Positions 5,687-12,289 of a stretch of DNA of 14,370 nt are shown here, piece by piece. The stretch is from Candidatus Methanolliviera sp. GoM_oil (GTDB lineage: Archaea > Halobacteriota > Methanoliparia > Methanoliparales > Methanoliparaceae): assembly GCA_902158735.1 (NCBI GenBank), contig CABGHG010000027.1:1-14370 (forward strand), read 5' to 3'. The notes below the pieces were generated by a model. The model had not been told where the DNA came from. It did not search any database and saw nothing but the letters and a program-made list of their open reading frames with translations. The position numbers and the translations under genes are program-made. How positions within the stretch are numbered: position 1 is the first letter of the stretch; each line of letters starts with the position of its first letter.

Positions 5687-6318
5687 ATCGCTACCCTCTT
5701 CGCCTTCCCCATTGTTGTCTTCAGATAGATCGATCTTATATTTGCCTTTCCGTCATTCAACCTAGAGATCACTCTATCGACGATCGCTTCAAAATTTTTG
5801 GCGAGTTTTTCCGGTTCAACGCTCGTCTTTCCTATCCTGGCATGAAAGGTGAGATTGTCCTTGGTATTGAGTTTTACACTCCTCTTAAGCCTTTCTATCA
5901 TCCCCTCAATGTCTGATATAGCAGGAGATGGCATCTTTCCCCTTGGCCCAAGTATTTGACCAAGTTTTCTTCCGATCAATGCCATAAATTGGGGTTCTGA
6001 CAGGAAAAAATCGTATTCTCTGGCTATTTTTTTTGCTTCTTTCTTACTTTTTCCCAGTGTATCTATGTCTCCTTCAGAAAGAACGGTAACACCCATCTTC
6101 TTTGCCCTCTCCGCAAGATCTCCTTTGGCAAAAACTGCGATCTTTACATCGTCCCCTAATCCCTCAGGTAATATCACTTCTTCTTTTATGCGGTTATTCG
6201 GATTTTTCATATCCACATTTTTCAAATTTATTACCAGATCGACACTTTCTACGAAATTTCTCTCTGATGCCTCTTTTATGAGTTCTTCTATAACCTTTTC
6301 CGTCTCCTTCACACTCAT
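5683..6318 (-). CDS. rpl1: Ribosomal protein L1
   Basis: L1 binds the mobile L1 stalk of 23S rRNA and helps release E-site tRNA. The 211-residue length is normal for archaea. Conserved stretches include VFAKGDLAERAKKMG, the FLSEPQFMALIGRKLGQILGPRGKMPSP block in the second domain, and LTFHARIGKTSVEPEKLAKN and YLKTTMGKAKRV near the end. The ATG at 6318 is close to AAGGAG (6321-6326); a GTG two codons later has better spacing and cannot be excluded. A TATA box lies just upstream. In methanogens L1 represses its own operon by binding the mRNA near the L1 start (family knowledge); I could not identify the site here. L11, often the gene before L1, is absent from this position; a SAM-cleaving enzyme is there instead. 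Confidence 0.96.
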   Translation of the reverse strand: MSVKETEKVIEELIKEASERNFVESVDLVINLKNVDMKNPNNRIKEEVILPEGLGDDVKIAVFAKGDLAERAKKMGVTVLSEGDIDTLGKSKKEAKKIAREYDFFLSEPQFMALIGRKLGQILGPRGKMPSPAISDIEGMIERLKRSVKLNTKDNLTFHARIGKTSVEPEKLAKNFEAIVDRVISRLNDGKANIRSIYLKTTMGKAKRVAI

Positions 6319-6342
6319 CTCTCCTTGGAATCACAGATATTA

Positions 6343-6352
6343 CATTTATATT
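6343..6352 (-). promoter_or_regulatory. TATA box before the L1-L10-L12 operon
   Basis: On the - strand AAATATAAAT is centred near 6348. It predicts a start of transcription near 6322, only a few bases before the L1 start codon, so the transcript would be leaderless or nearly so. The 40-base gap to the upstream gene supports an own promoter; read-through from the SAM enzyme gene is also possible. Confidence 0.45.
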
Positions 6353-6358
6353 TTTCTA

Positions 6359-7123
6359 TTACTTCCTCGCCAACTCCACCGTCACTTCGTCTCCCTCACC
6401 GAAGTTCAAAAATTCTGCGGCATTCCCTTTATTTACGGATATCTCCAAATTTCCATGACTTCCTATAATCGCTAGCAAATCCCCCTCCTCCACATCGGAG
6501 TATGTGCTAACGAGGTTCATCTCCCCATCTTTAACCTTTATTCTGTCTCCTCTCAGCAATAGATTACCTGATATGCTCGTTATCAAGTTTCCGAAGTCAT
6601 CTATAAATAAAACCCCTCCAATGATCTTGTCTTTACATACGATCGCCTTCTCAAGCTCGAGATCTATAAAGAGATCGAAAGGTTCGCCAATATCTTCTAT
6701 CGGCACACCCTTTGATATATGCGCCGCAATTGGTGCGAAGACATCCCTTCCGTGAAAGCTCTTTGAGACATCTTTCAAGAAGTAGCGTTCATCCACCGCC
6801 CTATAAACTCTATAATCCATCGTCTTTGCAGCGGGAATTAATAGTCCGTTATCTGGTCCTACGAGTACTTTTGATCCACAATCTACGATCAATGCCTCCC
6901 TCTCTCCTCCAACGCCCGGATCCACGACCGCGACGAATATCATTCCATCTGGAAAATAACCGATACAGTCCTTTAAGAGAAAAGCCCCCTCTCTTATATT
7001 TCCTCTTGTTATAGAATGCGTGATATCCACGATCTTTGCATCCGGGTCTATCCCAAGTATGACGCCCTTCATCACACCAGGATAATAAGAACCGAAATCG
7101 GTCATAAGTGCTATTGCCCCCAC
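6359..7123 (-). CDS. SAM hydroxide adenosyltransferase (DUF62 family)
   Basis: The family catalyses hydrolysis of S-adenosylmethionine to adenosine and methionine (characterised in Pyrococcus and other archaea). The protein has 254 residues. The diagnostic motifs are TDFG (8-11), DITH (33-36), VVDPGVGGER (66-75), GPDNG (89-93), SFHGRD (122-127) and FIDDFGNLITSI in the C-terminal domain. The proposed Asp-Arg-His triad is present as D68, R75 and H124. The start is a GTG at 7123 giving MGAIALMTDFG; no ribosome-binding site precedes it, which fits a leaderless transcript from the TTTTTATC box near 7150. It diverges from pyrC and is followed 40 bases later by L1. The cellular purpose of SAM hydrolysis is not established. 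Confidence 0.92.
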   Translation of the reverse strand: MGAIALMTDFGSYYPGVMKGVILGIDPDAKIVDITHSITRGNIREGAFLLKDCIGYFPDGMIFVAVVDPGVGGEREALIVDCGSKVLVGPDNGLLIPAAKTMDYRVYRAVDERYFLKDVSKSFHGRDVFAPIAAHISKGVPIEDIGEPFDLFIDLELEKAIVCKDKIIGGVLFIDDFGNLITSISGNLLLRGDRIKVKDGEMNLVSTYSDVEEGDLLAIIGSHGNLEISVNKGNAAEFLNFGEGDEVTVELARK

Positions 7124-7157
7124 AAATTATTTGTTCTTATATGAAGATAAAAAGGTT
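7124..7157. promoter_or_regulatory. Compact divergent promoter between SAM enzyme and pyrC genes
   Basis: Only about 34 bases separate the two likely start codons. On the - strand CCTTTTTATC (7146-7155) would place transcription start near 7124, right at the GTG of the SAM enzyme. On the + strand AAATTATTT (7124-7132) would place it near 7154, next to the pyrC GTG at 7158. Both transcripts would be essentially leaderless, and the two TATA boxes lie within one TBP/TFB footprint of each other. Box assignment is by eye. Confidence 0.4.
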
Positions 7158-8459
7158 GTGTATGTAATAAAGAACTGCAGGATTGTGAGAGGCGAAATCT
7201 TGGATCTCGATATTGGTATAGAAGGCGGGACGATAAAAAAGATAGGAAAAAATTTGGACGGGGAGCGCCTCCTCGACGCCAAAGGAATGCTCGTCCTGCC
7301 CGGCGGTATCGACGTGCATGTTCACTTCAGGGAGCCGGGGTTCACACATAAGGAAGATTGGCTCAGCGGGTCGAGATCAGCTGTGGCCGGCGGAATTACC
7401 TCTGTTGTGGATCAGCCAAACACCGATCCGCCCACCACGACACTCTCGGCACTGAAAGGGAAGGTAGAGATCGCAGAGAAAAAATCCCTCGTGGATTTTG
7501 GGATAAGCGCTGGTGTTACGAATGAGAATATCCCTCTAATCGAGGGGTTGGCAGAAGAGGCAGTAAGCTTTGGCGAGATATTCCTCGGAAAAGAGAGAGA
7601 TGCTATATCATACAAAAATCTTGAGAGCGCAATAAAAGCGATCAAAAAGACCTCTCTTCTTCCAACGGTGCACGCAGAAGACGAAGAATGTATAGAAAAA
7701 AATAAAATAGCATATAAGGTAAGATCGACTCATTCCCACGCGATCGCCCGACCGGAAGAATGCGAGAAGAAAGCCGTTTTGAAGGTCATAGAGATCGCCA
7801 AGAGGGAGAATTATAGGGTGCATATATGCCATGTCTCAACGAGGGCAGCGATGGAGAGGATCATGGAAAATAAAAATATTACGTGTGAAGTTGCACCACA
7901 CCATCTGATATTTTCCTCGAAGGACGATGAATGGCTAAGATCTAGGGTAAAGGTAAATCCACCGATCAGGGATTCGAGAGACAAAAATTTTCTCTGGGAG
8001 ATGTTAAGACAGGGAGAGATAGATATCCTGGCATCGGATCATGCCCCGCATCAGATATGGGAGAAAGAAGGAGATATCAAAGATGTAAAACCAGGATTTC
8101 CCGGCGTTGAGACGATGATTCCGCTGATGCTGAACTTCGTTATGGAGAAAAGATTGAATTTGGAGAGAATTTTAGATCTCGTCTGCCACAATCCATCCAA
8201 AATTTGGGGTTTTAAGAGGAAGGGATTTTTGGAAGAGGGGTTCGATGCGGATTTAACTTTTTTTGATTTGAAAGGGAGGAAAAAGATAAGGGCGGAAGAT
8301 CTCCACAGCAGATGTAACTGGACGCCTTATGAGGGTTTTTATGGAATATTTCCAAAGATTACGATGATCAGGGGGAAAGTCGTCTTTGAGAACGACGAAT
8401 TTTACGTTGAGGGAGGATACGGAAGAAATTTGAAGGATGAGATTAAGGATGAAAGATAG
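7158..8459 (+). CDS. pyrC: Dihydroorotase
   Basis: This enzyme cyclises carbamoyl aspartate to dihydroorotate, the third step of pyrimidine synthesis, in the amidohydrolase fold. Metal ligands and signatures are present: DVHVHFREPG (H54 and H56 counted from the GTG), HAEDE (H172), HICHVST (222-228), APHHLIF, KVNPPIRD and the catalytic-loop SDHAPH (D294). The C-terminal amidohydrolase strand returns with GFDADLTFFDL. I prefer the GTG at 7158 (MYVIKNCRIVRGEI, 433 residues), which matches the usual start of the first beta-strand. A TTG at 7131 would add nine residues but overlaps the probable promoter. The gene ends 45 bases before the MtaA-like gene, with which it may be co-transcribed. Confidence 0.93.
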   Translation: MYVIKNCRIVRGEILDLDIGIEGGTIKKIGKNLDGERLLDAKGMLVLPGGIDVHVHFREPGFTHKEDWLSGSRSAVAGGITSVVDQPNTDPPTTTLSALKGKVEIAEKKSLVDFGISAGVTNENIPLIEGLAEEAVSFGEIFLGKERDAISYKNLESAIKAIKKTSLLPTVHAEDEECIEKNKIAYKVRSTHSHAIARPEECEKKAVLKVIEIAKRENYRVHICHVSTRAAMERIMENKNITCEVAPHHLIFSSKDDEWLRSRVKVNPPIRDSRDKNFLWEMLRQGEIDILASDHAPHQIWEKEGDIKDVKPGFPGVETMIPLMLNFVMEKRLNLERILDLVCHNPSKIWGFKRKGFLEEGFDADLTFFDLKGRKKIRAEDLHSRCNWTPYEGFYGIFPKITMIRGKVVFENDEFYVEGGYGRNLKDEIKDER

Positions 8460-8504
8460 TTTTAAGGGAGAAAAGAGGATACAATATATTTTTGAGGAGT
8501 GAAG

Positions 8505-9632
8505 ATGGATATAAATAGGAAAATAAAAGATATAAGTCAAAAAATAGGAGAACAGAGAAAAAATGATGAGATGACCTCTTATGAGAGATTAATGACCGCA
8601 TTCGAATTGCATCAACCAGATCGAGTGCCAGTAACCCCTTTTGTTAGAGAATGTTGCTTGCACTGGATAGGTAAAAAATTTATCGATGGCGTAATGAACC
8701 CCGAGTTATACGCATATGCCCAGCTTTATAGCATCTACAAACTCGGTTATGATATGGTCTTAGATCTAAGTGCAATTACCGCTGAGTCAGAAGCGATGGG
8801 ATCTGTGATAAAGTTTTATGAAGATGCACCGCCTTTCCTTGAGACACCATTCATAAAAAACTACGAAGAGGATATTCCGAGATTGGAGATGTTGGATCCA
8901 CATAAGGAAAAAACTCCGCAAGGTACACCATCGAAATTACCCTTATTACTGAAAATGATCAAACTGGAAAAAGTAGTTTGTGAAGAACACGGAATACCAG
9001 TCATGGCATACGTTCAAGCGCCAAGTCGCCATGCTTCCATGCTTCGGGGAACTAATTTGCTTCTGTCGAATTATTCAAAAGATCCAGATCACGTAAAAGA
9101 ACTCTTTGATCTGGCCACCGAAAGTTTGAAGATTTGGGGTGAAGCCGTCATTCACGCGGGTGCAGACATCCTGTGGATCTCAGATCCCACGGGATCGGGT
9201 GACATGGTTTCCCGTGATGTATTCAAAAAATTTATGCACCCCTCCTTGACAGAGTTGATCAGATCTCTAAAGAGATATAATCCCCGTGCGAAAATTTTTC
9301 TTCACATATGCGGCGATGTATCTGATCGATTGGACCTGATGACAAGGACAGGAATCGATGCGATAAGCATAGATCAAAAGGTGGATATTTCATATGCAAA
9401 GAGAGTTACGCACGATTTTTTAGGGGTATGCCTAATGGGTAACATAGATCCCGTTGGTATATTACAACAAGGGACATCAAACGATGTCAAACGAGAGGCG
9501 ATCCGATGTATAAATAAGGGCGAACAAGGTGGAGGTTATGTACTGGCATCGGGATGTATATTACCAGTAGTTTCACAGGAAAACGTCGAAGCGATGGTTA
9601 AAGTCGCAAAAACCAAAGGTGTATATTGTTGA
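8505..9632 (+). CDS. MtaA/UroD-family methylcobamide methyltransferase-like protein
   Basis: A 375-residue protein of the uroporphyrinogen decarboxylase/MtaA-MtbA-CmuA superfamily. In methanogens, MtaA and MtbA move methyl groups from a corrinoid protein to coenzyme M. The zinc motif H-x-C...C of the methyltransferase branch is intact: H267 and C269 in HICGD, and C351 in ASGCILP. Other family marks are SYERLMTAFELHQPDRVPV at the N-terminus, WISDPTGSGDMVSRDVFKKFMHP, and GNIDPVGIL. True UroD enzymes lack this Cys pattern, so a methyltransferase role is likely, but the acceptor and the corrinoid partner are unknown; no corrinoid protein gene is adjacent. The ATG at 8505 follows GAGGAGTGA (8494-8502) at good spacing; an in-frame GTG at 8499 lies inside that site. 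It lies downstream of pyrC on the same strand. Confidence 0.85.
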   Translation: MDINRKIKDISQKIGEQRKNDEMTSYERLMTAFELHQPDRVPVTPFVRECCLHWIGKKFIDGVMNPELYAYAQLYSIYKLGYDMVLDLSAITAESEAMGSVIKFYEDAPPFLETPFIKNYEEDIPRLEMLDPHKEKTPQGTPSKLPLLLKMIKLEKVVCEEHGIPVMAYVQAPSRHASMLRGTNLLLSNYSKDPDHVKELFDLATESLKIWGEAVIHAGADILWISDPTGSGDMVSRDVFKKFMHPSLTELIRSLKRYNPRAKIFLHICGDVSDRLDLMTRTGIDAISIDQKVDISYAKRVTHDFLGVCLMGNIDPVGILQQGTSNDVKREAIRCINKGEQGGGYVLASGCILPVVSQENVEAMVKVAKTKGVYC

Positions 9633-9684
9633 AAATTCCTTATCTGGATATGGTATTAGAGGAAAACATTTGTGGGGAGTGAGA

Positions 9685-9768
9685 ATGAGAATAATGACGT
9701 TGAATGAAAACGCCAACAGTGAGGATTGGTTTATTCACCGAATAGGGAATCAGCATCTTTCACATTGA
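9685..9768 (+). CDS. Possible 27-residue small protein
   Basis: A short frame, MRIMTLNENANSEDWFIHRI and seven more residues, ends in TGA at 9766. It is preceded by GGGGAGTGAG (9674-9683), closely resembling the GAGGAGTGAAG signal in front of the MtaA-like gene 52 bases upstream. It shows no membrane segment or known domain. It could be a real small protein, the remnant of a degraded downstream gene, or chance. I do not recognise it. Confidence 0.25.
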   Translation: MRIMTLNENANSEDWFIHRIGNQHLSH

Positions 9769-9786
9769 CCAAAGCTCTCACTTAGG

Positions 9787-9861
9787 TGATTGACCCTCTC
9801 TAATTCTGAAAATATCTTATAAAGTTATAAGTTTATATAGGGTGAATATGATTGACCCTCT
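9787..9861 (+). repeat. 13-bp direct repeats around the tRNA promoter
   Basis: TGATTGACCCTCT occurs at 9787-9799 and at 9849-9861; three further bases (TAA) match after one mismatch. The core ATTGACC also occurs at 9764-9770. The pair brackets the palindrome and TATA box of tRNA-Pro, and the right copy ends four bases before the tRNA. Confidence 0.75.
9816..9839 (+). promoter_or_regulatory. tRNA-Pro promoter: palindrome plus TATA box
   Basis: TTTATATA (9832-9839) is centred 30 bases before the tRNA 5' end and predicts transcription start near 9862. Directly upstream, in the BRE position, is a perfect palindrome CTTATAA-AG-TTATAAG (9816-9831). The palindrome could be an operator or an alternative, orientation-independent TATA element. 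Confidence 0.6.
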
Positions 9862-9865
9862 TTAA

Positions 9866-9940
9866 GGGGCCGTAAGGTAGCCTGGACCATCCTCCCAGCA
9901 TGGGGTGCTGGAAACCCGAGTTCAAATCTCGGCGGCCCCA
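9866..9940 (+). tRNA. tRNA-Pro (anticodon GGG)
   Basis: A complete 75-base cloverleaf. The acceptor stem GGGGCCG/CGGCCCC has seven pairs with discriminator A. The D arm has stem AGG/CCT (a T-T mismatch closes the stem) with an 11-base loop AGCCTGGACCA carrying A14, G18, G19 and A21. The anticodon stem CCAGC/GCTGG has loop ATGGGGT, giving anticodon GGG, which reads CCC and CCU (proline). The variable loop is four bases (AAAC), and the T arm is CCGAG-TTCAAAT-CTCGG. The 3' CCA is not encoded, and there is no intron. A at position 32 is unusual. The gene converges with the PfkB-family kinase 17 bases away. Confidence 0.93.
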
Positions 9941-9957
9941 TCCATTGATTTGAAAAA

Positions 9958-10854
9958 CTATCGGTTTAGCCACAAATCTTTCGGTTTAAGCAATCCTGAA
10001 ATGGCTCCAAAATCTCTTATAGCATACGATGCTATCTCATTCCCCATCATCCCACATTCTATCAATTCTCTCTCTTCCAAAATCCCATATAAAAAACCAC
10101 CAGCAAAAGCGTCTCCAGCCCCAGTCTCATCTTTCATGTTCACTCTTTTTGCTTTTACTTTAGTAATATCTCCTTTTAATCCGATAAGACAGCCCTTCTC
10201 TCCCAATGTCACAACTACAATCTCAACACCTATTTTATTTAGTAGAGAAATACCGACAAAGACGCTCGATCCCGTTAAAATTTTCAGTTCTCCTTCATTC
10301 AAAAAAAGAATTTTACAATTCTTCAATATTTTTTTGATGTACTTTAATCCCATCTTGGCATAGATCATGCCGGGAGAAAAGCTTATATCTACTCCCAGCC
10401 TGGAAATGGCTTCTTGGATTTTCAATTGTTCTGGATTGGCAAAAGAACCTACATGAACCATTTTAAAATCTCTTATCTTCTCCATATCCAGATCTTCCAT
10501 TCTTATATCACTATTTACCCCTCCGAAGGGGTATATTGTTCTCTTTCCCTCTTTATCCACAAAGACGAATGCTCTTCCGGTGCAACCACCCTTTCTTAAA
10601 ACCAATTTGATATCTATATCGTGGGATCTATAGAAATCCAACAACTCCGTTCCAAGATTATCTTTTCCGATGGCACCAGCTAAAGCGACATCCTTGCCAA
10701 GTACCGACAATGTCACGACGGTATTCGGCACAGATCCTCCAGGACAGGTATAAAGCCTTTTAATTGGAACTTCCTCTCCAGAATCAGCCAATTTATCGAT
10801 CAAACAGATAAAATCATAATTGATTGCGCCAAAACCGATCAGATCTCTCTTCAT
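9958..10854 (-). CDS. PfkB-family sugar/nucleoside kinase
   Basis: A 298-residue ribokinase-like kinase that phosphorylates a sugar or nucleoside hydroxyl using ATP. Visible are the N-terminal substrate-binding motif PGGSVPNTVVTLSVLG (38-53, PfkB signature 1) and signature 2 DETGAGDAFAGGFLYG (242-257), with the anion hole GAGD and catalytic base D248. The phosphate-side NEGE (186-189) is also present. The substrate cannot be read: archaeal homologues include ribokinase, nucleoside kinase, ADP-dependent-like and fructokinase annotations. The ATG at 10854 opens the usual DLIGFGAINYDF strand; the upstream ribosome-binding signal is poor. It is divergent from aRF1 across about 200 bases and convergent with the tRNA gene. 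Confidence 0.9.
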   Translation of the reverse strand: MKRDLIGFGAINYDFICLIDKLADSGEEVPIKRLYTCPGGSVPNTVVTLSVLGKDVALAGAIGKDNLGTELLDFYRSHDIDIKLVLRKGGCTGRAFVFVDKEGKRTIYPFGGVNSDIRMEDLDMEKIRDFKMVHVGSFANPEQLKIQEAISRLGVDISFSPGMIYAKMGLKYIKKILKNCKILFLNEGELKILTGSSVFVGISLLNKIGVEIVVVTLGEKGCLIGLKGDITKVKAKRVNMKDETGAGDAFAGGFLYGILEERELIECGMMGNEIASYAIRDFGAISGLLKPKDLWLNR

Positions 10855-11055
10855 GAAAGCCCATCTTTTCTCAATCCTTAACGTTACTCAAAATACTTTG
10901 GCAGGACTGCGATTGATGATATATCCTTTCTATTTCAATTTTTCCTTACAGACTTCTCCCCATATCACTAACTTTCCGCTCTTTATCGTTGGATATTCCT
11001 CGGTACGAGATGAGAAAGATATATCTAATGCGAAGATAGGATCTCCGATGATACC
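10855..11055. other. Divergent intergenic region, PfkB kinase/aRF1
   Basis: A 201-base spacer. A TATA-like AGATATATC (11017-11025) would start aRF1 transcription near 11047, giving a leader of about nine bases. No clear box was identified for the kinase. On the - strand the stretch from 11055 down to a TAG at 10930 stays open and continues into the antisense of aRF1, but this is probably chance. Confidence 0.4.
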
Positions 11056-12285
11056 ATGGCAGAACTTTCTACTCAAGAGAGATATAAATTTAAGAGAACG
11101 CTTGAAGAGCTCGAAAAGAAGAGAGGGCAGGGAACGGAACTTTTATCCATATACATACCACACGACAAACAAATTTCGGATGTTGCGGCTCAACTTAAGG
11201 ATGAAGTGGGGTCTGCATCCAACATAAAATCCAAGCAGACGAGGACGAACGTCCAGGGTGCCCTAGCTTCTGTCCTCTCTCGGTTGAAATATTACCGAAT
11301 GCCGCCAGAGAATGGGATGGTCATATTTTGTGGCGCCGTTCGACTCGGTGGAGACAAGACGGATATGGAATGTATAATTATGGAGCCTCATGAGCCAGTA
11401 TTATCATATAGCTATCAATGCAGTTCCGAATTTTATATAGAGCCTCTTAAAGAGATATTAAAAGATAAAAAAACCTTCGAACTCCTCGTTTTAGATAGAA
11501 GAGAGGCGGCGTTAGGTCTTTTGATTGGAAAAAGAATTGAAGCATTACGGCACCTCACGTCAAATGTACCAGGCAAACAGCGAAAAGGAGGGCAGAGTGC
11601 GGCAAGATTTTCTCGGCTGAGGTTAATCGCTATAAATGAATTTTATAAGCGGATAGGAGAAGCCGCGAGCGATGTGTATCTGAAAGGAGATTGGAAGGAT
11701 TTTAGAGGCATATTTATTGGAGGTCCAAGTCCAACGAAGGAAGAATTTGTCAAAGGCGAATATCTACACTATGCACTTCAAAAGAACATTTTGGGCGTAT
11801 TCGATGTATCATACACGGATAAATCCGGTCTTTACGAGTTGGTGGATAAACTCTCGCAGAGCATGGATGATATGGAGATAGCCAAGGAGAAGAAGCTGAT
11901 AAATCGATTCATGCGCGAAGTCATCAAAGAGAATGGTCTCGCATCATACGGGGAAGAGTTCGTGAGGGAAAACCTAAAAGCGGGTGCGGCAGACACTTTA
12001 CTCCTCTCAGAAGATTTAAAGATGGAGAGAGTAAGTAGAAGATGTAGCAATTGCGGAAGAGAAGAGACTATAACGATAGCCAATGGTGATGAGCAGGATC
12101 ATAAAGTGTGCAAGTGCGGATCTACACTCGAGATCATAGAGAGAAGAGATATCGCCGAAGAACTATCTGAGATCGCCGAAGCATCTGGAACAAAGGTAGA
12201 GATAATATCCACTGAATCTGGAGAGGGAGAGCAGTTTTTCAATGCATTCGGCGGTATAGCTGCCATACTCAGATTTAGAGTGTGA
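11056..12285 (+). CDS. prf1: Peptide chain release factor aRF1
   Basis: The archaeal class 1 release factor reads all three stop codons and triggers peptidyl-tRNA hydrolysis, working with aEF1A and recycled with ABCE1. Domain 1 carries the stop-codon-reading NIKS (56-59, within ASNIKSKQTR) and YxCxxxF (Y120, C122, F126). Domain 2 carries GGQ (178-180, RKGGQSAARFSRLR). Domain 3 carries a zinc-ribbon-like minidomain (RCSNCGREE...VCKCGS). The 409-residue length is normal. The ATG at 11056 gives the standard short N-terminus before RYKFKRTLEELE; a strong Shine-Dalgarno is lacking. argS begins four bases after the stop, so the two genes form an operon. Confidence 0.97.
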   Translation: MAELSTQERYKFKRTLEELEKKRGQGTELLSIYIPHDKQISDVAAQLKDEVGSASNIKSKQTRTNVQGALASVLSRLKYYRMPPENGMVIFCGAVRLGGDKTDMECIIMEPHEPVLSYSYQCSSEFYIEPLKEILKDKKTFELLVLDRREAALGLLIGKRIEALRHLTSNVPGKQRKGGQSAARFSRLRLIAINEFYKRIGEAASDVYLKGDWKDFRGIFIGGPSPTKEEFVKGEYLHYALQKNILGVFDVSYTDKSGLYELVDKLSQSMDDMEIAKEKKLINRFMREVIKENGLASYGEEFVRENLKAGAADTLLLSEDLKMERVSRRCSNCGREETITIANGDEQDHKVCKCGSTLEIIERRDIAEELSEIAEASGTKVEIISTESGEGEQFFNAFGGIAAILRFRV

Positions 12286-12289
12286 TCAG

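Noticed and set aside
10930..11076. Minus-strand frame ending in TAG at 10930, protein-like (contains DPIFALDISFSSRTEEYP)
   Set aside because: It runs antisense across the start of aRF1, has no ribosome-binding site or ATG, and only about 42 codons lie outside aRF1; an open stretch of that length is not improbable by chance. A homology search would settle it.
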